Shown one piece after another: positions 36,954 to 49,600 of a DNA stretch of 64,000 nt; position 1 is the first letter of the stretch; each line of letters opens with the position of its first letter. The position numbers and the translations under genes were made by a program. The notes below the pieces were generated by a model that worked only from the letters and a program-made list of their open reading frames with translations, was not told the origin of the DNA and did no database searches. Origin of the DNA: Heliocybe sulcata (taxonomy: Eukaryota > Basidiomycota > Agaricomycetes > Gloeophyllales > Gloeophyllaceae); the NCBI GenBank assembly GCA_004369045.1, contig ML213510.1, forward strand, positions 880,736 through 944,735, given 5' to 3'.

Positions 36954-39900
36954 ATGTCGAACAGAGAGAACCTCTTCCCTTCTGCTTCTATTGGGCGTTC
37001 ACAAGGTCTTCACATTCAGCGCGAATCATCCCCTGAAAGTCTCACAGCACATCCTCTTCTCACCCCGACTTCGCCGAAGCATCACTCGCCATCAGCGTCC
37101 AGCTCATCCCTGGACCTGGCCACCAGCGGTCAGCCGAGCAACGCGGTTCCCCGATATGTACCGTATACTCCAAGGCAACGAGTAGCACCGACTTCAGCCA
37201 CGACAGGGGCGACCATGCATCCTACACCTCCCCAGCAGCAGAGCCAGGGTGGAGCGACTACGAAGTTGCAGCTCATGAATCTGAAAGCCGCAGCGCAGAA
37301 TGTGGGTCTAGATGGTGCAAGCGTTGGATGGGCTATTCTAGAAAAACTAGAGAGCATTAACGACGGCGATGTGGACTGGAATGAGATTTGGAATGCAATT
37401 TCCTCCGGCAAGGTGCGTGTAGTGGCATCACTCTCGGTCTGGAGTTCCTCACCCAGGTTCACGCTCATTTCCAAATGTCCTAGGCTACACTACTCCTCCC
37501 TCTAGAGCAGGCATCGAATCACGATAACATAACGGTAGACCTGGTCAAGGACCACATCGTCCTCTGCGAAGGCTCTTCCAGGAAAGATGCGCCCATGGTC
37601 TTCCTCTCGGGGCTTCGCGGAACCCTTACAGAGTATGCTTAATTTTCTCATACTGTGACTCCTTACTCAAAACGCATTCGTTCGAACAGCGAAACCCTAA
37701 TCATCCGCTCCTCCCTTGCGACGACTTCCAAACCCTTCCAAGCCATCCTGGACCCATCTTCTCGCGCCTCCGCGCTGTCATCCCTCCCACCCCTCCCAGC
37801 ACTCCCCTCACATCCCAGTATCGGCTACCCATCCTTCTCCGTCCCTTCCTACGCCCCCGCGCTACCAATCCCACCCCGCGCAGCCGCCCCGTCTAAACCC
37901 GCGCTCCCTCCCCGGCCAGGCCCGCGCACAGCATCCGGTGCAGCAGCATCCCGCATCGGCCTCCCCTTCGCCTCTCTGTTCGGCAAGACACCTGCATCGT
38001 CTAGTCCGCCTGTTGCCTCTCCACTCACCAGTTCTCCGTCGACTGCTACCCCGCCGACAGTGGAAGGCGACCATGTCATCGAAGTACCGGCCTTCACCAT
38101 CGACCGCCGTGTCGACCGCAAGGACCTCGGCAAAACCCTCACCAAAGCCATCAAGACGGAGGTTGACGAGATACTGGCCACCGCGAACGCGCCGGCATGG
38201 GTTGCCACCCGGGTACACAGCTTCACCACTGACTGGTACCCACTGACCAAGTCTACGCGGAAGGCAACCACCATTCCTGGCCCGGGAAGTAAGAATGCAA
38301 GCACAACTTCTTTACCGTATCTGGTGAACAACAGGAACGATAGCGAGACCCCGGAAGATATCGCGGGAAGGTTGCAGGACTTCTATGACGCGCTGGAGGA
38401 GGATCTGAAAGCGGTGGGGAAGAAGAAGGCTGAGCGGGAGAAGGAGAAGGAGGTCAACGAGGAAGAGGAACAGCAGGAGAAAGGAAAGGGCATGAATGAG
38501 GCAAGAAGGATGGAGATTGTGGAGGCCGTTGAGCGCGCGATCTGTGAGGTCTTCTATGACAGGTTAGGGTCACATGAGCGCAGGTGAATGGGTGGATGAC
38601 AATGACTTTGCAGATTGTTCCGCCAGCCGACTTCGGATGACGCGCAACACGATGAAGCGTTGTCGAGCCGGATAGCTGCGCTGAATATGCTCGACCTTGG
38701 GCTGGACCATCTTGGAGTGGATGCGGGTAGCGCGACGCCTGATGTTCAAATCATCGTCAAGGCGTGTGGCGAAAGTGAGTAGGCATGTGCTTGCGGGCTC
38801 AGAGCCACTCAGAAGGCTGATTGCCATACCCAAATTACTAGCATTGTCAGGATTGGAGCTTTCCGGCTGCCGTTGCCCAGCCGATAAGGCCGCCGTCTTG
38901 GTTGCGGCCCACAAGATTGTCGTCGGTATGTCTTGTTTGTTCTTCCACAATATCTTCCTAACTGACTGCGGCCATCAGACGGACTATCAAGGCTTCCCCC
39001 AATCCATCTCAAATCTGAGGCCGAAATGGAAGATGATTCGAAGACCCCAAGGGCGGCGACATTCGGTCGTCACAGTGCTCCGGATGACGAGGACGAGGAG
39101 GAGGACACGCCTAAATCGCCAACAACATCGACAGCAACGACAGCAGTTGAGCTACCGGCGACGCCTACGTCAACAGCGGCAGATTCGACTTTTACGGCAG
39201 TAGTTTCGTCACCGGAAGTATTGCCCACAGTTGAGCTGCCTGCTGAAGATATGGCGGTGGCGGAGTCAGCCAAGTCAGCCACCCTTGCCGAGCCTCCTGC
39301 TTCGCCCATCCTCACTATTTCCCCGCCACCCGAGACGCAGAAGGAACCCACACCTGTCAGTGGCGACGTCTTGTTACCTCTAGTGATATATGCTGTCGTG
39401 AAAGCCAACCCGTCTCATCTGGTGTCGCATCTGCTGTATACGCAACGGTTCAGGAACCACAGTGTCGGCGGGGAGGAGAGCTACTGCGTGATTAACCTCA
39501 TGGCTGTTGCCGAGTTCCTCGAGAACGTCGACCTCGCTGCGTTGGGTTTCAAGGAAGACGAGACGAAGGTTCTTAGGTACGTCGTTATCAATGTCGATAT
39601 TGGGCAGTCATAATAGTGTCTTTGTAGTGCTGCGGACCTAAAGCCGATACCGGTTGGAGACGCCCTGGGCAACTCGCCCACGTTGCCGCAACAGCAGCTG
39701 GGTGCGAACCTTCGAGGACGCGTTGAGCAGCAAGTGGACGCCATCACAGGCTCGGCAAATAGAATGATCTCTGGTGTGGTCAACTCCGTAGACACGTCCT
39801 TTGGAGTCCTCCGTGCCTTCCTGCCCGGCGGCTCCGAACAGCCTTTACCCTCGCCAACAGCATCTCTGCAAGAGGCAGCACCATGGAACAGACCCGCATT

Positions 39901-40609
39901 TGGTCTTCTCAGGCGGGAGAGCGGATTCTCAATCGCGAGTCTGGCTGCTAGTCTTCCAGGGAATAGACCCAGATCCGTATTATCCCCTGATGAGAAGGGA
40001 CAACAGATGGTAGAAGTGTCGAGCAGGCCGGGGTCGGTGCGGTCGCTGTACGTCAACGACAGCTCAGAGTCCGGCACGTCAGAGACTGGATCGGAGGATG
40101 AAGATGAGGAGGAGGAAGAGCCGGAGGTCGAACACGATGCCCGCAGTATCAGGAGCTTCGAGAGCATGATGAGCGATCGGAGGAAGAAAGCCCACCCCGG
40201 AAATGGGAGGAAGAGCTTGGCAGATCGTTTGGCCCAAGTACCGGGTCTATCGAGATTGGGCCATGGCCCAGAGGCAGAGTCGTCCTCTCTCGCGTCAAAG
40301 GTTAAGGTCAGTACATAATGCCCACTTGTCGCAGTCTTCTTCCTTAATCATGTTATGCAGACGTCTCCACCTCCATCAAGGCGCTCTTCTCTGCTTGTCC
40401 CAGGTCAGTCCTCCGTACATAATCGGTTCGACACCCCTGCGTCCTCCCGTCCAGCATCTCCAGGACCTGGTTCTTCTCGGCTCGCACCTCCGAAACAACG
40501 TTTCCTAGAATGCTCAGCAGACGACCTCAAGATCTCTGAAGTCTCTGAACTTCTACGTGACTATCGGAGACTGGTCGAAGGCATTCGAGCAGTGGGCGGG
40601 TTCGAGTAG
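36954..40609 (+). CDS. VPS9-domain Rab5-type guanine nucleotide exchange factor
   Basis: VPS9 domains load GTP onto Rab5/Vps21-family GTPases on early endosomes. The protein begins MSNRENLFPSASIGRSQG with a Ser/Pro-rich disordered lead. A conserved region follows, with SVGWAILEKLESINDGDVDW. A Pro-rich linker precedes a helical region (VERAICEVFYDRLFRQPTSD). The VPS9 domain spans several exons: LNMLDLGLDHLGVDAGS, CRCPADKAAVLVAAHKIVVD, an acidic Ser/Thr-rich insert of about 100 residues (DEDEEEDTPKSPTTS), then VLLPLVIYAVVKANPSHLVS and SYCVINLMAVAEFLENVDLA. The acidic insert inside the domain is unusual. The C-terminus is disordered, with the short conserved end ISEVSELLRDYRRLVEGIRA. About eight introns are present. 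It converges on OPI1. Confidence 0.88.
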
Positions 40610-40849
40610 GGTCGGAGCTGACGTTCCTTATATCGTATCTATCTCGGGACTATGATCGGAGTACGTTTGTAGATCTCCTATTATTCAACAATCCTCACGC
40701 AGATCCTTTGTCTGGGTGAGGTTTCATGACAGTCCACTCGGCTAATAAATAGTGTACATTGCGCGAATGGAGGACGATCGGAGGTACGCAACGTATTCCC
40801 AAAACTGGACCCAAGGGAAGGGGATGCATAGAGCAGGACAGGCTGTGCT

Positions 40850-43042
40850 TCACGTGTCAACCTCCATTTCTCGACCAGAGTCGTTACGAGCCGAGGACGT
40901 CAATGACCGCCTTCGCTCTTCATAATCGCGTCTCCTAGGTCGGTCTTCCTCCTCGAGCGTCCTGAGCGCTGCTTTTGGGGTAGGATGCGCCGAATTGGCC
41001 GCTGAGTGGATGGACAAAGCACCGAGCGACGATGCCATGGTGGAGGGTGCATCCACAGGTACAGGGAAAGGCGGATACGTGTCGCTCAGGTTGAGAGGCG
41101 ATGGTAGCGGGGGCGGGGCGTGTCCATTACTTGACGGAGGCCAGAGCGTACTTGGGGGCGGCAACTGCGTCGGCCCCGCCTCTGACTGGCCCTGCCGCTG
41201 GATACCGACGACTCTCAAGCGCTCGACCCACCTACATCAGGGAAAGTTTGTCAGAATCATGGATGGAGGATGAACAGAAGGGGATGAAGCACGTACGCAT
41301 CAGCCCTATCCAGGCTCTCCTTCACAACCCCCGTCACACCGCGCATCATGTCCAAGCTCTCCGTCGCTAGCGTCAATATCCGTTGTGCCGCGGCGGTCGC
41401 AGACCCCGCTGTAGGCCCGTGAGCCGTATGGCTATGTCCGCTCCCTTGTCTCGAGTGAGCGCTGGATCTCGATAACCTCGGGCTAGAAGGCGCAGAGCCC
41501 ACGGGCGAGCTCGGACGTGAGGGTTCGCGGGAGTAGGGCTTGGCGCCCCGTCTGGAGTGTGCGTGGGTGCTTAGTGGCGGGAGGGAAGTGGTTGAGGCGA
41601 CGGGCGAGGTGTTTGCTGAGGAGAGGGCAGACGATGGGTGCTCGTGCCGTTGGCGGTTGGTCGCGGTTGCCCAGCGTTGGGGGAGAGTGAGGATGAACCC
41701 TCGTACTCGGTCGCGCGCCGGCTCGGGTAGGGCGCCTCCTGCGTATTTACTAACCTGAAGTCAAGAGGTGGTCAAGCCATCCAGTGAAGTGAGACAGCTC
41801 GGGGACTCACGACATCGACGGCCTGTCGAACGGTATGCACGACGTCCTGCTTCACGTCATTTAGCGTCTTCATATGATGTGCGCTTATTGGCGCATATGG
41901 CGAGGATGCCGGCCCTAACGGCTGTAATGCAGCGATGAAGTCCCGAATTACTAAGATTTGGGCGTCGATGTGTGCCGTCGCGTACTGTCGGCAGGTGTCA
42001 ACTTTGGAATGATAGAATACCAAGAATGGAACGTACCATCAACCACTGCAAGACGTATTTCAGCCTTCGCATACTCTCTTCACTCACGGCCGCACCCAAT
42101 CCGCCAGCTTCGAGGAGCACGGTGTGCCATCGACTCCGCTGCGCCACCTGCTGTTGTTGCGTCTCGTTTTCGCGCGCTGCCTCGTCTCGTTCGCGTTCTC
42201 GTCTGGGGGATTGGGCCTGTGTTGGTGTCCTTGGTCGACTTGCGCTGCGATCGGATCGTGACATGGACACATCTCGGTCTTGAGCGGGCCACGAATCCAC
42301 CCGCCTTCCTCGCGGCGGCGACAAGCCACGGTTTGGACTGCGGGAGCGGGAAGGGGAGTCGCTGTGCATATGTTCAAGATGCGGGGAGGAGACGCGGCGT
42401 TGGTATCGGTCCAGCTTTGCATCATGGCAGGGTGAGGAGGCGACGCGGTTTGGGGGCCAAAGTGAATATGCGGGATATGGGCGAGATGATGGATGCTCAC
42501 TCTGTCAAGCTGTCTACAGGCGAACTCGTCCAGCTGGTTTACGGGCAACCTGCCGATCACGGGTCGTGATATTGATTTGACGGAAGATTCCATCATTTCC
42601 GCGCCAAACTGTAAACGCAGAGCGCATAGGTCAGATTAGCCATGTCAGGGAATGAGAAGCAACGCACTTTGACTACTCGTGAGCTGGCTTTGCTCTGCTC
42701 GTACGCGCTCAAGGCTGTGTTCACAATGGGAAGCCTGGCGACGCGCGAAACAAAGTCCGGAGAATTTACATCATCTGGGGGCAAAGATGATTGTTCCGTT
42801 GAAGGACTACTTGAAGAAGACGCGACGCTAAGTGCCGGCGTGGGTTGAAAGGCTATAAACTCATATCAACCCCAACTGTCTTGGATCCAACGAATAGGAT
42901 GTTACGTACAAGTAGACGCATAGGAACTCGAGGGCGGCGACTGCGAGCGCACTGTTCTGTTGCGCATGTCGTCGAGAGCGCGCACGGCGATCCTGACAGA
43001 CTCTTCGCGGTCGTCGAGGGACATGGACTCTACTGGTGGCAT
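40850..43042 (-). CDS. OPI1: Opi1-type transcriptional repressor of phospholipid genes
   Basis: Opi1 represses inositol/phospholipid synthesis genes in yeast and is held at the ER by phosphatidic acid. The start at 43042 gives MPPVESMSLDDREESVRIAV and then RALDDMRNRT. The conserved Opi1 core begins SPDFVSRVARLPIVNTALSA with YEQSKASSRVVK, then EMMESSVKSISRPVIGRLPV and NQLDEFACRQLDR. An Arg/Ser-rich linker follows, then LKYVLQWL and YATAHIDAQILVIRDFIAAL, and AAQRILTLATESLDMMRGVT with VVKESLDRADA-WVERLRVVGIQ. A second ATG at 43024 (MSLDDREES) is possible. About seven introns are present. The family assignment is firm, while target genes in a basidiomycete are inferred. Glycerol kinase at 4.8-6.9 kb feeds the same lipid pathway, but linkage is probably chance. 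Confidence 0.9.
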
Positions 43043-46000
43043 TGCAAAGGGAGACTGCTGTGGCGGGAGGTGTTACGCGAATTATCAGAGCTAAGCGATG
43101 CATTTCGTTGGGGATCTCGCTTGCATGTGATTGTGACCGCCACCGCCCAAAAAAGGTAAGTAAGTTCGTTAAGCGCTTGCTTCTTCGTTTCCGTTCTGCT
43201 CCTCGACGCCTGCGCACTTCAGACTGTATATGCTCAAGGTCTCTATGTCTTTAATCTTATTGATTCATGCACCTTAGCGAGAGTTAATTGCGCTTTTGTC
43301 GCAAATGACTCTTTTCAGGCGCTTGGTATCCCCAACGAAATCGATTTCACATGTCTGTTGGTCCTTATGCTTTCCGTGTGGATGCCCTGCAAGCATCTCA
43401 TCTTGTCTGATAAGCTGTCCGGCTTTCACATTTCACGGCGAATTTTCGAGTTATCTTCTCCGATAATGTGCCGCCGGGAGAGCCTGGACTCGACCTCAAT
43501 ATTCAATATTGAACCCGCAATTCAATGAAGCAGGTCCACCTGACCCGTTTTCGAGGACTCGGGCGACTGTGGGTCCTTACTGACTCTCAAATGTCTCCGT
43601 ATTTATGAAAGCAATTATCATCGCCGGCCACACCTGCTCTTCGGATCTGAGGTCGTTCACTCCAGAAACACTTCGCCGTTGTGCATACCGCCGTTCCTAC
43701 CTACACTGGTAGACCAGTCGGAGGGATCGAGACGGTCCAGCTAGACTCCGCTGCCGTACAACGCCCGGTCACATGAACGCATCTACCCACGTTCGCATCA
43801 GTTGCTTGAAAGGGTTCCGTCCTGCCGACGTCTTACGGCCGCTTTGAGTGCAGGCTTGGTATGCTTGCCGTCGTGAACCTGCTGCCCAACTGAATTGATC
43901 GACGAATACCAGTGAGTGGCTATTGCAATGAGAGGGGTACGTAGACTGGCACTGCCTCCAACTGGCGCTGCCTTGCGGTATCGCTGCCTTCGTTGCGGCA
44001 GACCAGTTCCTTCCTGCAACCAGTCACCACCTACGCTCCGTCGCCTCACCATGGTGAAAGACTCTATGGCTGATGTCCCGTACTTCCACACGCCTTTGGA
44101 CAGATGGAAATCAGGGATGAAGTCCGAACATGCGGAAATCTGTCAATCCTTGGCGCAGTTTAAGGAGAACAGTCTGTTCACGGGGGAAGGGGACCCTGCA
44201 GTCCATTATGAGCCCAATCAATTTATCCAGATTCAGACTCATATACTTACCATCTCCACCGTACAATGACGATATTCCGGATCCCCTTGGCCCTTAGGCT
44301 TCTTTTCAAAAATCACGAAGCAATGTCGGGTCTCAACCTGATTGCATGTTCGGACGGGTGGGCCCATCCGCCGCTCTTCCAAACATGAAACGATCATTCC
44401 CTCCACAGTGCCCGGAACTGACCTCTCACTTCTATAATCCTGTGTCCCCAAGACAATCTACAAGGCAAACACCGTGCCCTGCTCCAAACCCTTTGCCACA
44501 GAGAGTTTCAAGGAGGCTGCTCAAGCACTGACCCGAAGCAAGTTACTGCAAGTCTTACTGAATCCCTGCGGCGTGGAACACGTTTCTTCCTGCTGCGGTT
44601 TATCTCAACGTGTTGAATACCCTTGTCTTATCACTTGCCCTCGGGATTCTGTTACTTGGTATTGCAGGAATCTGCAGCACCGATGCAACGTGGTGTGGCT
44701 CGAGTTATCTGCCTGGATGTTTCAATGAGCCTGGCGCTCGCAGAGAGACAGCGCAGCTCGACCGCCATCTTGCTGGAGCTACACCGGCTCGGCAGGATCG
44801 ACAGGACCGTATGCCCGGTATGCCACTACCTACTTACTTGCGAAGGGTTACACAGAGGCCAGCCACGGCTCCGATCCCCAGCAATTGGCGCTGGCAGAAG
44901 CGAAATTGACACACTGATCTCGCATGGCCAATTCCGCTTTGATAGTAGTGCACGGTGATGGTTGACTTGCACTTTTGACTTGACAGTGATGACGACGGCA
45001 AACACGCATTCGCCTTCACCACACGTCCTTGAAGCTCGGGCGTTTCAGATGAAAGTGCAGGACGGCCACCACTGACTACCGCGCTGCAGGACTTGTCAGC
45101 GAGTTCAGCTCCATATCTCGGGTCTCCTCCGCAATCTTGGCGCACGATAATCACAGTTTCCCACCTTCCTCCCGTGGCATGCGAGAGACGTGAGACTGCT
45201 TTCCTGCAGCGCCAAACCAGAGCCGCGGAATTGACGCTCGGATACCCTTCGATTACGTCGCAGGACTTTCGGTTTCAATACACACAGACTGCCCACTCGG
45301 GCGGGTGGACGGAAAGTGTGCTGATGCTATCCGTACGTTTGGCTGCAGATTCGGAATTCACCGCGGACTGGGATTATGTATACAATCCTGGCTTGAACTG
45401 GCTGGATATCATCGACGGTGATGCGTGATGTGCCAAGTCACCGGAGTGATACGTACGTACACAGCCCGGGGAGAGATGTAGAGTCAGACAGGTCCTGGCG
45501 CAGATGGAATCCAATCGCTGGATTACACGATATAGCCATCCTCGCAGCAATTGTCGGAAAGACGACAGGTTGTGCATTTCGCCGTCACTATCATCGCGCT
45601 TGATCAGGATAACTGACGTGGGCAGCGGGAGATATCCAGAGATGTAGGGAGCGTTCGGTTCAAGTGTCGCGAGATGACCCCAGGGCAGGTTTAAGCTCAG
45701 AAAATTCTGGTAGTATTGTCGTAGGCAGAGGGCAAGGACAAGCTAAAGACTGGATCACGCTTTAGCTCGGGAAACCTAGAGGAGGTTCATGCCGAAGCTG
45801 GGCAGGTGAACGAGGCGTCGTCCGAAGAACTTGAATTTGACAGCATAGGCAATCATATACATAATCATCAGTTGACAGTAGCTTCTGTACCTCGGAATAC
45901 ACGAGGCGAAAATACTGAGCATGAAAAGGTGATTCGTACCAGATCAGAGCAATGGCATGTCGGAAGTCTCTTGCAAGTTCGGTCGGCCCTCCAAGAAGGG

Positions 46001-46621
46001 AGATATCAAGGCCCAGCTTTAGCGACAAGATCTATCATCTTACATCCGGGGAAGGCAGGAAGGCATGCATTATCCTAGAGCAATGTCGTGCAAGTATGAA
46101 CCAGAACAAGAGAGCAGCCACCAGAAGATGATCGGACACAAGATGTACATGAGCGATGGATATATATCTTCATTATGGACATGACAACCGGTGATTCTAC
46201 CCAGTAGCGAATATCTATACAGTACAATAATGACATACGAAAAAGACAGATGATAAAGAATGAGCCCAAATAGTACTATGCACATTTTTGTCGGACACAG
46301 GCATCCGTCGTATAAGTAGTAAATAGGGATGGTACGATATCCAGCGCTAGGTGCTATAGATGGAGCCAAGACGAGAAAGAGAACGAACTCCAAGTTCGCA
46401 AGGAATAGTTCGTGTACTGGCGAATAAAATGCAATAGAATACGACTTTGACGGGGCGCCTGGCTTTGGTGAGCAGAGAGATATGAACAAGAAAAGAATTT
46501 GTCCGGATGCCTGATAGAAACGTAAAACGTCGTGGCCGTGGATGAATTTGAAGACTGTAGAGAGCGGCAGGCACGGGCCGCATGGATACCTTGAAGCCAT
46601 TATCTTGGGGAGCATACTTGA
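43043..46621. other. 3.6-kb interval without a recognised gene
   Basis: Several open frames occur, for example 43916-44269 (+, contains YFHTPLDRWKSGMKSEHAEI), 44610-44909 (+, a hydrophobic start) and 45093-45428 (+). They show no known domain and do not chain into a convincing gene. The first of these is the least random-looking and might be an unknown small protein. The stretch 46070-46615 is AT-rich and probably 3' UTR of the GATA gene. Confidence 0.35.
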
Positions 46622-49600
46622 TCACTCGCGAGCGGCCGATTCGGACGACACAACAGGCCAGACAGACTCCCGCCTGCCCTCGCCACGCGTCCCCGACAAA
46701 GGCACAGCAACGGCCTGCCTCTGCTCCGAGACGCGCTGATCCTCGAGACCCCTCCTCACCCTCTCCATCATCCGATCCGTCTTCTCCAACATCTCCGTAA
46801 GCCTCCTCCTCTCCTGGCTCAGCTCATGATAATGCGCCTCGAGCTCCGCCGCGCTCGGAACGACAGACGAAAACGGCATATTGACAGGCATAGACATGTT
46901 TCCCATATTCATATTATTCGCCGCACTTGACGCGGGTCCGCTGAGACCCATGCCGTTGCCGTGGTGCTGGGGCATAGACCCTGGAGCGGGAGATCGCGTA
47001 CCCGCAGGAGGCGAGACAGACATCCCCCGAGCCGGTTGGCCAGGATAGAATTGACTCTGATGTTGATGCATAGATGGATGTCCAGAGGGTAGACCAAGAG
47101 CGTGTGGCGGCGGCAGCATAGTCGTGACCTGGGAGAGCGGACTGTGCGTCCGACTCGGGGTCGACCCGGAGCGGAGATAGCTGCTCATGCTCCCATGGAA
47201 CGTCCCATACGGAGGGCCACCAAGCGCGTGATTCAAAGGCGGGAGATCCAGACTAGTAGAGTGAACCCCGAACTGCATCGGCGTACCACGGGCGTGCTCG
47301 TACTCTCCCTGTCTCGGACTCGAACCGCGACCAGCTTCGCCCATCCGCGGCGAGACACCCGAACCCTCAACACCCATAGGCATACCCATGCCACCCATCT
47401 CCCAACCCACGCCGGACCCAACAGCCGCACCAGACTCCCGACTGTTCCTGCGCCTCTTAAGCGAACCACCACCAACCTCCTCATCGCCCTCCTCTTCCTC
47501 CATCGGGACCGCTCCTTCCTCAGGCCCCTTCTTGCCCCGGCCCCTGCCGCCCCTGGCGCTCGGACCCTTCGCAGCAGTCCTTCTCCTCTTCTTCGGCGCC
47601 TCGCTCTCCTCCTCGCTCTCCTCTCCCTCGCCACCGCTCATCCCGCGCTCGCCCGGCTGAGCACCAGTGGTCTGCAGCCTGCCTACGCTCACAAGCGCCT
47701 CGGCAGCGGCCTGATCGCTGAGCCTGCCCGAGGGGGTAGAGCTGGGCCCAGCCGCAGGAACGCGCTTCCTTCTCTTGATCACCGTCTTCTTCATCGAGTT
47801 GGGGCGATGCGTCCCGTGAAGCTTGTAGTACAGACCTAGATCACGAATCCCGTGCCCAGAGAGATCCGTGTTTCAGGGTAGACGAGAAGATTGTTTTTTG
47901 AGTTCCGCAAGCACAGTAGATAGTCGATTTTGGGAAAAGTGCGAGTGATTGACCGCAAGATCGATTCGCGTCGGAGTGGTCGATGCCAGCGAGGTCGGCA
48001 CAATAGCGGAATCGGATAAATCCCAAGAAGGAAAAGAGGCAACAATTGATCAGCGAACACGCTCCAGCACAGAAGGATACGCAAAAACAAAAATCCAAAC
48101 AAACGGGCAAGAACGAACAAACGAGCATCAACCCCGCACGCGATACCAGAGCAACCGCAAAGCCCGACAACGCGGATGCCGATGAACGAACCCAAACCCA
48201 AAAACTTCTCGCACTATCTGATAAGACAAGATAACTCGGGGCCCGTCATCTGCTTCCGCACGTCTTCCCACGTGGGTTCGAACCCGACCCCGTGCAATAT
48301 CTGGGAGACGGGGATAGAGCGCCCCCAACTCGCCGCAAAAATAGGGCAATGATGTGCAGAGCTGGCGCCATAAGGCAACCATCCCTGACCAAAAATAACA
48401 GATCCCGAAAACGCCCGAACCAGGCGAGGCCAGGCATCCGTCACCAAGGCGCAGACAGCCCCCGGCATCGTATGAGGGAAGGCGAAGCTGGGCAGAATTG
48501 CCTCGAGCCAAGCTCCCGTTAGATAAACAGGCATTAGCCTCGGTGGTCTCGCCCGATCCCAGAAAACCCCCGCGACAACAACCGCCGACCGGCGGCGCTA
48601 TCTGCGCCCACAACGCCAGCTCCCAGACGCACAAATCGACACCATAGCGAAAAAGAGAGGAAGACGCCGACACTCACCGCAAGCATTACATATATTATTG
48701 CCAACATCGTCCCTCCTCCAGAGTGGGGTAGTGCTTGTCCCGCAATTGGCGCAGGCAAGCGCACCCACCGGGCCTTTCGGCACCTTAGGAGGCGGCGGCG
48801 CAGGAGCCGGAGGCTGCTGAGCTTGCTGGGCTTGCTGTGCCGCCAGAGTCTGCGCATTGTTATACGTCGGGCATCCCGAGCACGCGGAGCTGCCCCCCGT
48901 GCCGTCGCACCGCCCATCACCTGGGCAGGTCCCGCCGTGGTGCGGGTCTGTCTTGGACGCGGTGCCCGCGGGGAGCGCTGTCTTGCCGGTTTGACTAGGC
49001 GATTGAGGCACCTGCGCAAGCGTACATTGTCAGGACACTAACTTGATTCGAATATAGAACACCTACCGAACGCGCAGCAGCAACAGGACTCCTCGCATCG
49101 TCGCTCTGCCTGTCCTTCTCCCTCTCCTTGCTCTCCCTCATTTGACTCGCATTTTGATTATCATTACCGAGCCGAGGGCTGGAGTCCTGATTATCGCCGC
49201 GCTTCTGCTGCTGCGACTGCATGACGTGCTGTCTCGACGGCGTCGGGGTGCGCGCGAGCGATGGCGGGCGGGGCATGTGTCGGGCTTTCAGATACAGCCC
49301 TAATAAGATAGGATTAAGACCAAATAGCGTCGTCAGTGCGTGTGCTCTATAATGTCCTCAGATGGAGAAGAATACAAGTGAAGATGGAAATCCCGTATAT
49401 GAATAGGATAATGGGAAGGAATCGGGGAGCGCTTCTCAGTGCAAGACCAGCATGCACCTGTACGGCGAATTGATGCCATTTTACTAGCGTATATATGCCC
49501 CCCGTTCGCAGGACCGTAGCCAGATGTGGCCAGGAGGGAGCGAGGAGCACCCCCGCCTCGCTGCTACCGCATGTTTAGGCAAGGAATGACGAATCGCTGT

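Noticed and set aside
39070-40167. Ser-rich minus-strand frames at 39.1-40.2 kb
   Set aside because: Shadows of the acidic and Ser-rich VPS9 exons.
43916-45428. A plus-strand gene chained from frames at 43.9, 44.6 and 45.1 kb
   Set aside because: No splice chain keeps phase and no segment shows a known domain.
46070-46615. 181-aa hydrophobic minus-strand frame as a membrane protein gene
   Set aside because: It directly follows the GATA stop codon, is AT-rich, and has no recognisable family. It is more likely 3' UTR.
47102-47839. 245-aa plus-strand Arg/Thr-rich frame
   Set aside because: Antisense to exon 4 of the GATA repressor, and its low-complexity composition follows from that exon.
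48240-48320. B-box-like GGGTTCGAACCC in intron 3 of the GATA gene as a tRNA
   Set aside because: The motif is a self-complementary palindrome, and I could not fit D, anticodon and acceptor stems on either strand.
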